Position numbers and translations under genes: made by a program. Below, piece by piece: positions 1-13,019 of a stretch of DNA of 64,000 nt (its first letter is position 1; each line of letters begins with the position of its first letter). The stretch is from Dactylorhiza incarnata (Eukaryota > Streptophyta > Magnoliopsida > Asparagales > Orchidaceae). The stretch is taken from contig JAWHQI010000009.1 of assembly GCA_033032865.1 (NCBI GenBank), forward strand, positions 13,038,001-13,102,000, written 5' to 3'. The notes beneath the pieces are model-generated. The model searched no databases, had not been told where the DNA came from, and saw nothing but the letters and a program-made list of their open reading frames with translations.

Positions 1-738
1 GAGATAAGACTCAAGAACTCGAGAGCGAAAAATCTTTGCACGAAGGGGTAACTTACTTACGATGTTGACGCTTAAGAGCTAACTAGAAGGGGATACTGGA
101 GAATCAGATGAGATCGATAGTCGAGCAGATCAGGAAGACTGAATACGAATATCAGAGATATGAAACTAGAGATTCTAACACATTTCCTACTGTCAGGTAC
201 ATAAATTTTGTAATAATTACAGCATTTTCATTGGACAACTCTAGGTAATGATCATGCATTGCAAAATTGAAATCATGTGCGATGTCAAGCAAATAGTAAA
301 TTCATCCGTGTACAATCATTATTGTTGTTCTTAGCTTAACACTTGTGCAATGATTTATGATATAAATGCAAATGAACGGATACACATGTCACGTTAAGCG
401 CCCATATCACTTAACATGTCATGCATATTATGATTTTAATGCTAACTCACTTGAAAATATTAAACTGTCCATAACTATTTAATATTTGCAGGCGGTGTAT
501 ATCTTAGTTGAATTCATATGCACAAAAAATTTAGGTTTGCCCATAACCCCTTAACATTCATGTGCATACTACTCATGCTTATGAGTGTAATGTGTGCATG
601 TTTCAGCCGCGAACAACAGATAATGATAAGGTGCGTGAAGCAATGATGCATGCATATATATTTATATAACAAGATTCAAAATATGTAATAGTTATAAAAT
701 ACTTTATCTTTAGAGCCTAACCTATCTCTGATACCAAC
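1..738 (-). mobile_element. Internal domain of array unit 1 (partial)
   Basis: This is the PBS-proximal part of an internal domain, matching 3761-4498 and 7490-8224 closely. The primer-binding site, complement of TGGTATCAGAG, lies at 726-736, two bases from the LTR. No coding sequence is seen. Its presence implies at least one further LTR to the left of the window. Confidence 0.8.
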
Positions 739-3368
739 TGCCACGACCCGTCTCGACAGAAGTCAGAGTGCGCTTCGGGGCGGGCCATGATGCCACAAGA
801 ATGGGCGGAAGGAAAATCCATGTATGTTAGGCGGAAACTGAGATGCTGATAAATAGTTTTAAAAATAGTTACTTTTGGTAAAACAGATTATTTTATTGCG
901 GAAGCGTTAAAATATGACAGCGAGAAATTAATGCACATGTATTTTAGTAAAAACCCATGATACAAGTTCTAATACAGTTCGATATGAAATGACAACTCAG
1001 AGAAATGAACATGCAAATCATGTCAAATTCTAGTACATATATGATTTAGTCTGGCAGTTGTCCATGCAAACGGAGAAAATTGTTGATTATAATTATTACA
1101 TAACAGAATTATCCGACAGTAAAAGAAATGAAACATAAACACAAAACATGAAGCTTGATGCAGATCGGCTGAGGAAGCAGGCGGCGCAGGCACGAACACT
1201 AAGGCAAATTCCAAACCAAAAAGGAAAAGCCTCAGAACATTGAAATAAACAGGAGCAATGCAAAATAAAATACGAGCAGGGAAAATCGAATATTTGTGTA
1301 CCATTTTTCATGAAGCAAAGCTAACAAGACAGACAAGCAAGTGAGACAAGCAGAAAATATCCAGAATTATTAGACTAGTCCGAGGTAAAGCATTTAAAAA
1401 TTATCATGTAATAACATAAGTTGTAACAAGTGAAAATGTAGGTGTTTTTGGTTGACGCACATGATTCATGATTCAGACAGATTTAAGTACGGATTCAGGA
1501 GATTCAGAAATTTATGCTCGCTATGACCAGTCTTTTGTTCCCATTAGGGATTCAAGATGGAACCAAAGTTAAGGAGTTGTATTAATTAAATACCACATTT
1601 CATTGTTTGCTTATGTTATTAATGAATTAAATAATTCATAATTTGGCGATTTCAAGCGTATCAAGATACGTTACTAATTACTGATTCAGATATACAAGAG
1701 TAGAATTCATAGACACGGAAAATGGGGAATCAAGCTAAGGAATAGAATATACCCCAGTCTAAGAACTAGACAGACGTAAGAAATATGATTCGATGACATA
1801 AAAGAAGCAAGGTAGAGAGCTTACATAACTTTGCGGGTCCAGGAATTTGCGAGTTGTGCGATTACTATGCATCAATTTTGGTTTAATAGATACTCATTTA
1901 GATTAAAATCATTTTAGACACAAGTATCTTCCAAGTAAAAATTGATGCGTTACGAGCATGATATATCAAAACACCAGTCATATACTTGATAACACGAATT
2001 CAGCATAATTGTTATCGTGACAATGTTGCTCGTGATTAATGTCCTACGATTGTTCAAATTATTCATCAAATAAGATGCAAATCATCTAATTGAATATCCA
2101 ATTAACTATCATTAACTAACTCGTCTTCTAATCATCCAAATATCATCATTTACATTCACAACTCGTGTTATTCCAATCGCGTGAACCTCAAACTAATAAC
2201 ATGTCTATTTAGCGATTCGAGGTCTAAATTTATTTGACGAAACAAACATTCAAGGGTGGATTCATATAAACATAAGAACAGACATGACAATTAAGTTCAA
2301 TGTTTGCAAGAGAGGATGATCTCTACTTGTCATAAATAAGCTGAAGCTGACGGAGGCGGCCAAATAGCGCGAACAAAAATCAGAAATCCTATTTTCGAAC
2401 CTGGTATAAGAACAATGAAAAATATACTTGATATGACAGAAATTCTACGCTAGCACAGGGAATTATTTTTAAAACCAAAAGCACGAGAGGGATAGCGAAT
2501 TACCTCCCTCAAGAGTGAGGGGAGAAGAGATTCCACGCGGAGACGGAGGTTTGGCGGCGCTTGGGCTAGGAGAAACCCTAATTGGGAGAGGGCTTGGAGA
2601 GATTCCGCTGGGAGATTCGGCGAACGGTGCTGGAAATTGCAAACAAACCACGGTTGGACGATCGCAAGGGGGAGAAAAATCTGAAACACAAGTTGAACAC
2701 AAAATTAGAGACAATTTATAAAGGATTCAAAAATAAATCTGAATAAAAGGGTGGAGGAGGAAGGTTCTTATCCAAGGAAGACAAGATTCTGAGCCCACAA
2801 ATCCGAGTGAAGAGGGAAGCGAGCAAAACCCTAGGGCGAAATCGGAGCCCAAGGAGGAGAGGGTGGTCGTCGGCCCTTGAAGAGGAGGGATGCTGCTAGA
2901 GGGAGGAAAAAGCTGCTGGCCTTGAGGAAGAAGAAGGGGTTGTCGGCCTGAGGAAGCAGGAGGTGCCGGCCTGGAGGAAGTCGGAGGAGGAGAAGAAGGC
3001 TGAGGCTGCTGGCTTGGAGGAAGGTTGTCGGTCCCTTGGAGGAGAGGGAGGAGGACTGCTGGAGGGATGCTGTCGGCCATAGCAGGAGGAGGAGACGTGT
3101 CGGAGAAGGAGGAGTCGGCCATGGCAGGAGGAGTCGTCCATGGCAGGAGGGGTAGCAGGCGGCGGCGCCGGAAGGAGGAGGAGAAGGGGCGGCGCCGGCA
3201 GGAGGAGCAGGAGCGAGAGACGCGAGAAGGGATCATGAGCGGGAGACGGCGCGGGATCGGGAGACAGGAGCCCTAGCTGAGAGGCTTGCGGGATTTCAAT
3301 CGGGGGGAGGGGTGCGGCTAGCAAAATAATAACCATTTCCTTCTTTATTTTATTTTAGGATTGTTACA
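739..3368 (-). repeat. LTR-1 of the tandem array (2630 bp)
   Basis: It begins with TG at 739 (the third base is C where the other copies have T) and ends with CA at 3368. A purine-rich stretch at roughly 2740-3250 gives long proline/serine-rich readings on the minus strand; these are compositional and not conserved in frame between copies. It differs from LTR-2 and LTR-3 by scattered substitutions and small indels. Confidence 0.8.
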
Positions 3369-4498
3369 TTCTCCCTTATTTAGGAAGTTTCGACGCGAAA
3401 CTTTCTGAGGATTCCCTGAATGGGGCCTCTTATGGCGAAGATTCAGATGTCATTCATTCCGACAAGATTTGCAAATCAAGACATGGAAGCTAACTATGAA
3501 TATGTTGAAACAAAAACGAAAACAAGCGCGGAGACTTACCAAGATCAAGGGAAAATTTGCGGATACTTACTTCGCATATCAGATTCAAGTTCTCGAGTGA
3601 ATTATTCAGACTTTTCATGCATTCAAAACACAGTTATCATAAGGATGATTTTTCTTTCGAAGCTTGCGTACTTGATATTCTACGATCTTAGCGAGTATGG
3701 CCAAATACGAAGGATTGGATTTAGGGAACACGGGAATTGCTTCGCTTAGCTCGGAATTGAGAGATAAGACTCAAGAACTCGAGAGCGGAAAATCTTTGCA
3801 TGAAGGGGTAACTTACTTGTGATGTTGACGCTTAAGAGCTAACTAGAAGGGGATACTGGAAAATCAGATGAGATCGATAGTTGAGCAGATCAGGAAGACT
3901 GAATACGAATATCGGAGATTTGAAACTAGAGATTCTAACACATTTCCTACTGTCAGGTACATAAATTATGTAATAATTACAGCATTTTCATTGAACAACT
4001 CTACGTAATGATCATGCAATTGCAAAATTGAAATCATGTGCGATGTCAAGCAAATAATAAATACATGCGTGTACAATCATTACTGTTGTTCTTAGCTTAA
4101 CACTTGTACAATGATTTATGATATGAATGCAAATGAACGGATACATGTGTCGCGTTAAGCGCCCATACCACTTAACATGTCATGCATATTATGATTCTAA
4201 TGCCAACTCACTGGAAAATATTAAACTGCCCATAACCATTTAATATTCGCAGGCGGTGTATATCTTAGTGGAATTCATATGCACAAAAATGTTAAGTTTG
4301 CCCATAAACCTTAACATTCGTGTGCATACTACTCATGCTTATGAGTGTAGTGTGTGCGTGTTTCAGCCGCGAACAATAGATAATGATAAGGTGCGTGAAG
4401 TAATGATGCATGCATATATATTTATATAACAAGATTCAAAATATGTAATATTTATAAAATACTTTATCTTTAGAGCCTAACCTATCTCTGAAACCAAC
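3369..4498 (-). mobile_element. Internal domain of array unit 2 (1130 bp, non-coding)
   Basis: On the minus strand it starts with a mutated primer site (complement CTCTGAAACCA at 4486-4496) and ends with a short polypurine tract next to LTR-1 (plus-strand TTCTCCCTTATTT at 3369). A 109-codon plus-strand reading at 3420-3749 is shared with the next unit but resembles no retroelement protein. The domain is far too short for gag-pol. Confidence 0.75.
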
Positions 4499-7097
4499 TG
4501 TCACGACCCGTCTCGACAAAAGTCAGAGTGCGCTTCGGGGCAGGCCGTGATGCCACAAGAATGTGCGGAAGGAAAATCCATGTATGGTAGCCGGAAACTG
4601 AGATGCTGATAAATAGTTTTAAAAATAGTTACTTTGGGTAAAACAGATTGTTTTATGCGGAAGCTTTAAAATATGGCAGTGAGAAATTAATGCACATGTA
4701 TTTTAGTAAAAACCCATGATACAAGTTCTAATATAGTTCGATATGCAATGACAACTCAGAGAAATGAACATGCAAATAATGTCAAATTATAGTACATATA
4801 TGATTTAGCCTGGCAGTTGTCCATGCAAATAGAGAAAATTGTTGATTATAATTATTACATAACAGAATTATCCGACAGTAAAAGAAATGAAACATAAACA
4901 CAAAACCTGAAGCTTGATGCAGATCGGCTCAGGAAGCAGGCGGCACAGGCACGAACACTAAGGCAAATTCCAAACCAAGAAGGAAAAGCCTCAGAACATT
5001 GAAATAAACAGGAGCAATGCAAAATAAAATACGAGCAGGGGAAATAGAACATTTGTGTACCGTTTTTCATGAAGCAAAGCTAACAAGACAGGCATGCAAG
5101 TGAGACAAGCTGAAAATATCCAGAATTATTAGACTACTCCGAGGTAAAGCACAAAGATGATCATGTAATAACATAAGTTGTAACAAGTGAAAATGTAGGT
5201 GTTTTTGGTTAACACACAGGATTCATGATTCAGACAGATTCAAGTACGGATTCAGGAGATTCGGAAATTTATGCTCGCTATGACCGGTCCTTTGTTCCAA
5301 TTAGAATTCAAGAGGGAACCCAAGTTAAGGAGTTGCATCAATTAAACACCACATTTCATTGTTTGCTTATGTTATTAATGAATTAAATGATTCATAATTT
5401 GGCGATTTAAAGCGTATCAAGATACATTACTAATTATTGATTTAAATATACAAGAGTAGAATTCATAGACACGGAAAAAGGGGAATCGAGCTAAGAAATA
5501 GAATATACCCCAGTCTAAGAACCAGACAGGCGTAAGAAACATGATTCAATGACATAAAAAAGCAAGGTAGAGAGCTTACATAACTTTGCGAGTCCAGTAA
5601 TTTGCGAGTTGTACGATTAATATGCATCGATTTTGGTTTAATAGATACTCATCTAGATTAAAATCATTTTAAACACAAGTATCTTCCAAGTAAAAAATTT
5701 ATGCGTTACGAGCATGATATATCAAAAAACCAGTCATATACTTGATAACCCGAATTCGGCATAATTGTTATCGTGACAATGTTGCTCGTGATTAACGTTC
5801 TACGATTCTTCAAATTATTCATCAAATGAGATGCAAATCATCTAATTGAATATCCAATTATCTATCATTAACTAACTCGTCTTCCAATCATCCAAATATC
5901 ATCATTTACATTCAGAACTTGTGTTATTCCAATCGCGTGAACCTCAAACTAATAACAAGTCTATTTAGGGATTCGAGGTCTAAATTTATTTGACGAAACA
6001 AGCATTCAAGGGTGAATTCATATAAACCTAAGAACAAACATGGCAATTACGTTCAATGTTTGCAATAGAGGATAATCTCTACTTGCCATAAATAAGCGGA
6101 AGCTGACGGAGGCGGCCAAATAACGTGAGCAAAAATCAGAAATCCTATTTTCGAACCTGGTATAAAAACAATGAAAGAGATACTTGATATGACAAATTCT
6201 ACGCTAGCACAGGGAATTATTTTTAAAACCTAAAGCACGAGAGGGATAGCGAATTACCTCCCTCAAGAGTGAGGGGAGAAGAGATTTCACGCGGAGACGG
6301 AGGTTTGGCGGCGCTTGGGCTAGGAGAAACCCTAATTCGGAGAGGGCTTGGAGAGATTCCGCTGGGAGATTCGACGAACGATGCTGGAAATCGCAAACAA
6401 ACCACGGTTGGACGATCGCAGGTGGGGGATCTGAAACACAAGTTGAACGCAAAATTGGAGACAAAATTTATAAAGGATTCAAAAATAAATCTGAATAAAA
6501 GGGTGGAGGAAGGTTCTTACCCAAGGAAGACAAGATTCCGAGCCCACAAATCCGAGTGAAGAGGGAAACGAGCAAAACCCTAGGGCGAAATCGGAGCCCA
6601 AGGAGGAGAGGGTGGCTGTCGGCCCTTGAAGAGGAGGGATGCTGCTGGAGGGAGGAAAAAGCTGCTGGCCTTGAGGAAGAAGAAGGGGCTGCCGGCCTGA
6701 GGAAGCAGGAGGTGCCGACCTGGAGGAAGTCGGAGGAGGAGAAGAAGGCTGAGGCTGCTGCCTTGGAGGAAGGTTGCCGGTCCCTTGGAGGAGAGGGAGA
6801 TGGACTGCTTGAGGGCTGCTGTCGGCCAGAGCAGGAGGAGGAGACGTGTCGGAGAAGGAGGAGTCGGCCATGGCATGAGGAGTCGGCCATGGCAGGAGGT
6901 AGTAGGCGGCGGCGCCGGAAGGAGGAGGAGAAGGGGCGGCGCCGGCAGGAGGAGCAGGAGCGGGAGACGCGAGACGGGATCATGAGCGGGAGACGGGAGC
7001 CCTAGCTGAGAGGCTTGCGGGATTTCAATCGGGGGGAGGGGTGCGGCTAGCAAAATAATAACCCTTTCCTTCTTTATTTTATTTTAGAATTGTTACA
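4499..7097 (-). repeat. LTR-2 of the tandem array (2599 bp)
   Basis: It has the same TG...CA boundaries as LTR-1 and LTR-3 (TGTCACGACCC at 4499, TTGTTACA ending at 7097). It is about 30 bp shorter because of small deletions in the purine-rich section. It is bordered on both sides by internal domains, so it serves as the 5' LTR of one unit and the 3' LTR of the next. Confidence 0.8.
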
Positions 7098-8224
7098 TTC
7101 TCCCCTACTTAGGAAGTTTCGTCCCGAAACTTTCCGAGGATTTCCTAAATGGGGCCTCTTATGGCGAAGATTCAGATGTCATTCATTCCGACAAGATTTG
7201 CAGATCAAGACATGGAAGCTAATTATGAATATGCTGAAACAGAGAGAAAAACAAGCGCGGAGACTTACCAAGATCAAGAGAAAATTTGTGGATACTTGCT
7301 TCGCATATCAAATTCAAGTTCTCGAGAGAATTATTCAGACTTTTCATGCATTCAAAACACAGTTATCATAAGGATGATTTTTCTTTCGAAGCTTGCATAC
7401 TTGATACTCTACGATCTTAGCGAGTATGGCCAGATACGAAAGATTGGATTCAGGGAACACAGGAATTGCTTCGCTTAACTCGGAATTGAGAGATAAGACT
7501 CAAGAACTCGGGAGCGAAAAATCTTTGCATGAAGGGGTAACTTAATTGCGATGTTGACGCTTAAGAGCTAACTAGAAGGGGATACTGGAGAATTAGATGA
7601 GATCGATAGTCGAGCAGATCAGGAAAACTGAATACGAATATCGGAGATTTGAAACTAGAGATTCTAACACATTTCCTACTATCAGGTCCATAAATTATGT
7701 AATAATTACAGCATTTTCATTGGACAACTCTAGATAATGATCATGCAATTGCAAAATTGAAATCATGTGCGATGTCAAGCAAATAGTAAATTCATGTGTG
7801 TACAATTATTATTGTTGTTCTTAACTTAACACTTGTGCAATGATTTATGATATGAATGCAAATGAATGGATACACATGTCACGTTAAGCGCCCATATCAC
7901 TTAACATGTCATGCATATTATGATTCTAATGTCAACTCATTTGAAAATATTAAACTGCCCATAACCATTTAATATTTGCAGGCGTTGTATATTTTAGTGG
8001 AATTCATATGCACAAAAATGTTAAGTTTACCCATAACCCCTTAACATTCGTGTGCATACTACTCATGCTTATGAGTGTAGTGCGTGCGTGTTTCAGCCGC
8101 GAACAACAGATAATGATAAGGTGCGTGAAGTAATGATGTATGCATATATATATAACAAGATTCAAAATATGTAATAGTTATAAAATACTTTATATTTAGA
8201 GCCTAACCTATCTCTGATACCAAC
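7098..8224 (-). mobile_element. Internal domain of array unit 3 (1127 bp, non-coding)
   Basis: It is near-identical to 3369-4498. The polypurine tract is best preserved here (plus-strand TTCTCCCCTACTTAGG at 7098). The primer-binding site, complement of TGGTATCAGAG, is intact at 8212-8222. No gag or pol is seen. Confidence 0.75.
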
Positions 8225-10857
8225 TGTCACGACCCGTCTCGACAAAAGTCAGAGTGCGCTTCGGGGCGGGCCGTGATGCCACAAGGATGGGCGGAAGGAA
8301 AATTCATGTCTGTTAGGCGGAAACTGAGATGTTGATAAATAGTTAAAAATAATTACTTTTGGTAAAATAGATTGTTTTATTGCGGAAGCGTTAAAATATG
8401 GCAGTGAGAAATTAATGCGCATGTATTTTAGTAAAAACTCATGATACAAGTTCTGATACAGTTTGATATGCAATGACAACTCAGAGAAATGAACATTCAA
8501 ATCATGTCAAATTCTAGTACGCATATGATTTAGCCTGACAGTTGTTTATGCAAACAGAGAAAATGGTTTATTATAATTATTACATAACAGAATTATCCGA
8601 TAGTAAAAGAAATAAAACATAAACACAGAAACTGAAGCTTGATGCAGATCGGCTAAAGAAGCAAGCGGCGCAGGCACGAATGCTAAGGCAAATTCCAAAC
8701 TAAGAAGGAAAAACCTCTGAACATTGAAATTAACAGGAGTCTGGATCAAAGCAAAATAAAATATGAGCAGAGGAAACAGAATATTTGTGAACCGTTTTTC
8801 ATGAAGCAAAGCTAACAAGACAGGCAAGCAAGTGAGACAAGCAGAAAATATCCAAAATTATTAGACTACTTCGGGGTAAAGCATACAAAGATGATCATGT
8901 AATAACATAACTTGTAACAAGTGAAAGTGTAGGTGTTTTTGGTTGACGCATAAGATTCATGATTCTGGCAGATTCAAGTACGGATTCAGGAGATTCATAA
9001 ATTTATGCTCGCCATGATCGATCCTTTGTTCCCATTAGGGATTCAAGAGAGAACCCAAGTCAAGGAGTTACGTCAATTAAACACCACATTTCATTGTTTA
9101 CTTATGTTATTAATGAATTAAATGATTCATAATTTGGCGATTCCAAGCGTATCAAGATACGTTACCAATTACTGATTCAGATATACAAGAGTAGAATTCA
9201 TAGACACGGAAAAAGGGGAATCGAGCTAAGGAATAGAATATACCCCGGTTTTAGAACCAGACAAACGTAAGAAAAATGATTCGATGTCATAAAAGAAGCA
9301 AGGTAGAGAGCTTACATAACTTTGCGGGTCCAGGAATTTGCGAGTTGTACGATTACTATGCATCGATTTTGGTTTAATAGATACTTGTCTAGATTAAAAT
9401 CATTTTAGACACAAGTATCTTCGAAGTAAAAATTTATGCGTTACAAGCATGATATATCAAAACACCAGTCATATACTTGATAACCCGAATTCGGCATAAT
9501 TGTTATCGTGATAATGTTGCTCGTGATTAACGTTTTACGATTCTTCAAATTATTCAACAAATGAGATGCAAATCATCTAATTGAATATCCAATTAACTAT
9601 CATTCACTAACTCGTCTTCCAATTATCCAAATATCATAATTTACATTCACAACTCGTGTTATTCCAATCGCGTGGACCTCAAACTAATAACAAGTCTATT
9701 TAGGGATTCAGGGTCTAAATTTATTTGACGAAACAAGCATTCAAGGGTGAATTCTTATAAACATAAGAACAAACATGGCAATTAAGTTCAATGTTTGCAA
9801 GAGAGGATGATCTCTACTTGACTTAAATAAGCTGAAGATGGCGGAGGCGGCCAAATAGCGCGAGCAAAAATCAGAAATCATATTTTCAAACCTGGTATAA
9901 GAACAATGAAAGAGATACTTGATATGACGGAAATTCTACACTAGCACAGGGAATTTTTTTTAAAACCTAAAGCACGAGAGGGATAGCGAATTACCTCCCT
10001 AAAGAGTGAGGGGAGAAGAGATTCCACGCGGAGACGGAGGTTTGGCGGCGCTTGGGCTAGTAGAAACCCTAATTCGGAGAGGGCTTAGAGAGATTCAAAT
10101 GGGAGATTCGACGAACGATGCTGGAAATCGCAAAAAAAACACGGTTGGACGATCGCAAGGGGGGCAAAAATCTGAAACACAAGTTGAATGCAAAATTGGA
10201 GACAATTTATAAAGGATTAAAAAATAAATCTGAATAAAAGGGTGGAGGAGGAAGGTTCTTACCCAAGGAAGACAAGATTTCGAGCCCACAAATCCGAGTG
10301 AAGAGGGAAACGAGAAAAACCCTAGGGCGAAATCGGAGCCCAAGGAGGAGAGGGTGGTTGTCGGCCCTTGAAGAGGAGGGATGCTGCTGGAGGGAGGAAA
10401 AAGTTGTTGGCCTTGAGGAAGAAGAAGGGGTTACCGGCCTGAAGAAGCAGGAGGTGAAGGCCTGGAGGAAGTCGGAGGAGGAGAAGAAGGCTGAGGCTGT
10501 TGGCTTGGAGGAAGGATGCCTGTCCCTTGGAGGAGAGGGAGGAGGACTGCTGTCGGCCAGAGCAGGAGTAGACGTGTCGGTGAAGGAGGAGTCGGCCATG
10601 GCAGGAGGAGTCGCCATGGCAGGAGGGGTAGCAGGCGGCGGCGCCGGAAGGAGGAGGAGAAGGGGGCGGCGCCGGTAGGAGGAGCAGGAGCGGGAGACGC
10701 GAGACGAGATCGTGAGCGGGAGACGGTGCGGGATCGGGAGACGGGAGACCTAGCTGAGGGGCTTGCGGGATTTCAGTCGGGTGGGGGTGGGGCGGGAGGG
10801 GTGCGGCTAGCAAAATAATAACCCTTTCCTTCTTTATTTTATTTTAGGATTGTTACA
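8225..10857 (-). repeat. LTR-3 of the tandem array (2633 bp)
   Basis: TGTCACGACCC starts at 8225 and TTGTTACA ends at 10857. Unit homology stops exactly at that CA, and the following sequence (TCCAGAGATTGAAACC) is unrelated, so this is the right-hand boundary of the array and in minus orientation its 5' end. Confidence 0.8.
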
Positions 10858-11973
10858 TCCAGAGATTGAAACCTTCTCGAAATTGTACTAAACAGATTTT
10901 TCTTTGATTCAATTGAAGGTAATAAAATCTTAATAATAAGGCAAAGACGAAATGAAGATTTTATATCAAAAAGATAAATACAAAAATTTTATTCCAATGA
11001 CGCTTGAAATCGAGACTTAAAGAAAAAAATCCTTTTAGTTTTCTATACCGATCCTTCTCCTAAGGACCAGCCTAAGGACCGGTTGGTTATATCCTATCTT
11101 ACCCCAGATAAGGCCTCTAGCCTCCCCCTAGCTCTAAACCTAGACCTAGTCGTCAACAACCGCGGCGAATTCCCCCTAAGCCTCGCAGCTAGTAGCCAAC
11201 AACCGCGGCGAATTTCCTTTTGACACAAATGGATTAGAAGGTATTAGAGAAATACAATGATAATTCAGAAATAAAGACTCCCTATAATGAAGAACTCTGA
11301 AGGAGATGATGAAGAACCACCAAAGAAAACGTTGGAGTTGATGCGCTCGTTCTTCACGTAGTATGACCGTTTAGAATTCTCCCTCAAGCTCTTGATCTTC
11401 AAAGATGGAGTTGGAAGTCCTCTGGAACTCAGGAATGAAGGCTCTCACGAAAGATTGCAGTTGTAGTTTCTCATCAAAAAAAAGAATGAAAGGAACTGAT
11501 TCTTTAAATAGAAACCGGGAGCTACTGCCGGCGATAACATCTACCGTTGCGCGATATCAGATCGTGGAGAAATGTGACCGAATTTGTGCAACCGTGGTAG
11601 GCATGGCAGAACGTGGCCCTACCGCTTCGGGGTAAGTACTAACGCGCCGCGTTAGTTCGATGCACATCGCGGCATCTCGCCGACATTCCCTTCTCGTCGA
11701 CATTCCCTTTTCGTCGACATTCCCTTCTCGTCGACATTCCCTTTTCGTCGACATTCCCTTCTCGTCGACAAGCTACCGCTCGCGGTAACTGTTACCGTCG
11801 GGCACTAGCTCTCTTTTCAGAGCATCATCTTCATTCTTCATTCTACACATAGGGGTATTGTACTAGTAGTTCCTGCACGCTATAAACACACGAGAAGCAT
11901 GATCAAATACACAATGAGATTTGTTATTTTCAAACCAAGAGATGCGGAACGCATGTTCCAACAAGGGTGACCG
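10858..11973 (-). repeat. Old SIRE-like LTR remnant, truncated at the array junction
   Basis: The order of landmarks matches the LTRs of element Z. There is a 'ctataccg...ggttgg' segment, a block of 'cctagacctagtcg...gcggcgaattccccctaag' at 11140-11220, then near the end 'gagatttgttatt...ccaaca' at 11925-11973. Divergence from Z is high. The usual first bases (TGTTGGATC...) are missing because the tandem array abuts at 10857, so the array probably inserted into or recombined with this older LTR. No polypurine tract follows 11973, so it looks like a solo or 5' LTR. Confidence 0.6.
11683..11770. repeat. 17-bp minisatellite (TCGTCGACATTCCCTT core)
   Basis: Five consecutive imperfect units of TCGTCGACATTCCCTT(C/T), period 17 bp, lie within the old SIRE-like LTR. 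Units alternate between CTCG and TTCG starts, so a 34-bp higher-order period is visible. Confidence 0.85.
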
Positions 11974-12813
11974 GAATGGTGGACAAGGCGGATGCAGTGT
12001 TCATCCCCATGGAGTTAGCAATTTCTAGTTTAAAGGTTGGCGAGTTCAGGAAGTGACGAAGGAGTCTGCGAGCTTGGTAAGTGGGATCTGTCGAACTCGA
12101 GAAGCAAGAGGTTAGGCGAGTTTGGGCAGTAAGGATTCAGGAAGCTCGGGAGGCACGAGACCGACAAGAGATGGAAACCGAAAGGTAGCGAGTGCTGAAA
12201 GGAGTCAACGAGCGTTGGAAGAGGGTAGAGGAGAACTATGAAAGCAGAAAGTAGTGACCATTGAAACGGGGATCTGGCACGAGCTCTGGATGCAGGAAGC
12301 AACGACCTTTGAAGCAGGGATTCGACCGCGAGCTCAAGCAATTGACCAACTCAAGTCGTGAAGGCGGAGAGCACCGGACGCAGGAAAGCTCCGAGAAAGA
12401 GGAATCAGAGAGCGGTGAATGCTGAAATTACGAGAGATCAAGAGTTCTGGAGGCGCGCATGTGAACATTAGCAAGGCAACAAGCCCAGGCGAGAGGGGAC
12501 CCGGCAATTCCTGCAGTAGATGGAAGCGACGAGACCTGCGGAGGCAGACGGCGAGCACACGAGTTGAAGGGGAGTCGGCAAGTATGAGGACAGGTGTCTG
12601 CGAGAACGAGGGAAGACGGCTTGCCTATAAAAGGTGGGGTAGGGTTAGTTATTTTGGGAGGATGCAGAGCATGGAAAGTTGGCGAGCTCCCGAGGCAAAG
12701 GTTGCTAGTACCTGAAAGAAAAAGGCTCAAGTTGATAGAAAAGACTCAATCGAAGAGAGCGGGAGCTCAATTGTTGAGAATTCTACGTTAGGAATAGAGT
12801 AGCTCTGATACCA
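11974..12813 (-). mobile_element. Copia-type leader region with primer-binding site
   Basis: On the minus strand this begins with TGGTATCAGAGC (complement at 12802-12813), immediately downstream of a probable LTR. It then runs about 830 bp through purine-rich sequence like the untranslated leader of copia U at 59324-60410. No gag start is seen before homology is cut off at the old LTR boundary (11973), so this is a truncated 5' end. Confidence 0.55.
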
Positions 12814-13019
12814 TATAGAGAAAGGAGAATACGAAGCTCAATTATTTTTATTACTTCATATTAACCAATGAATACAGGTATGTGTACACATATATATAGG
12901 AGGGTGGAGTGATATCTTAACTCCAAGATAAGATGTGACACTAATCTATACATGAGAAGAATCTCCTAATGGACCAAGAAAGTGGTCATTTACATGGGCT
13001 TGTTCATAGTTCTTCTGCA
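12814..13019 (-). repeat. Probable copia 5' LTR (~206 bp)
   Basis: It directly abuts the primer-binding site at 12802-12813. It is AT-rich with a 'tatatatagg' stretch typical of short Ale/Retrofit-type LTRs and a plausible terminal CA at 13018-13019. The TG end appears mutated to TA. No partner LTR is in the window, so the outer boundary is tentative. Confidence 0.45.

Larger units (their letters stand above)
1..10857 (-). mobile_element. Tandem array of a non-autonomous gypsy-like LTR element (int-LTR-int-LTR-int-LTR)
   Basis: A unit of about 3.73-3.76 kb repeats: the sequence at position 1 recurs at 3761 and at 7490. Within each unit a ~2.6 kb segment begins TGTCACGACCC (first copy TGCCACGACCC) and ends in TTGTTACA on the plus strand. 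It is flanked by a tRNA-iMet primer-binding site on one side and a polypurine tract on the other, both in minus orientation. These segments are LTRs, so the array is partial internal, LTR-1, internal, LTR-2, internal, LTR-3. The minus-strand LTR termini (TGTAACA... and ...GGGTCGTGACA followed by TTGGTATCAGAG) resemble Del/Tekay chromoviruses. No gag or pol is present, so the family must be mobilised in trans. Neighbouring units share one LTR, as expected from unequal recombination. The left end is outside the window, so no target duplication can be checked. Confidence 0.85.

Noticed and set aside
2727..3336. Long proline/serine-rich minus-strand readings in the array LTRs (also 6468-7053 and 10207-10813)
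   Set aside because: They follow from a purine-rich repeat region, and frames and ends differ between the three LTR copies. No domain is recognisable.
3420..3749. 109-codon plus-strand reading conserved at 7149-7478
   Set aside because: Conservation is explained by the tandem duplication itself. It runs opposite to the element and resembles no retroelement or host protein.
11683..11770. CRISPR-like array
   Set aside because: Units are contiguous 17-bp repeats without spacers, in plant nuclear DNA. It is a minisatellite.
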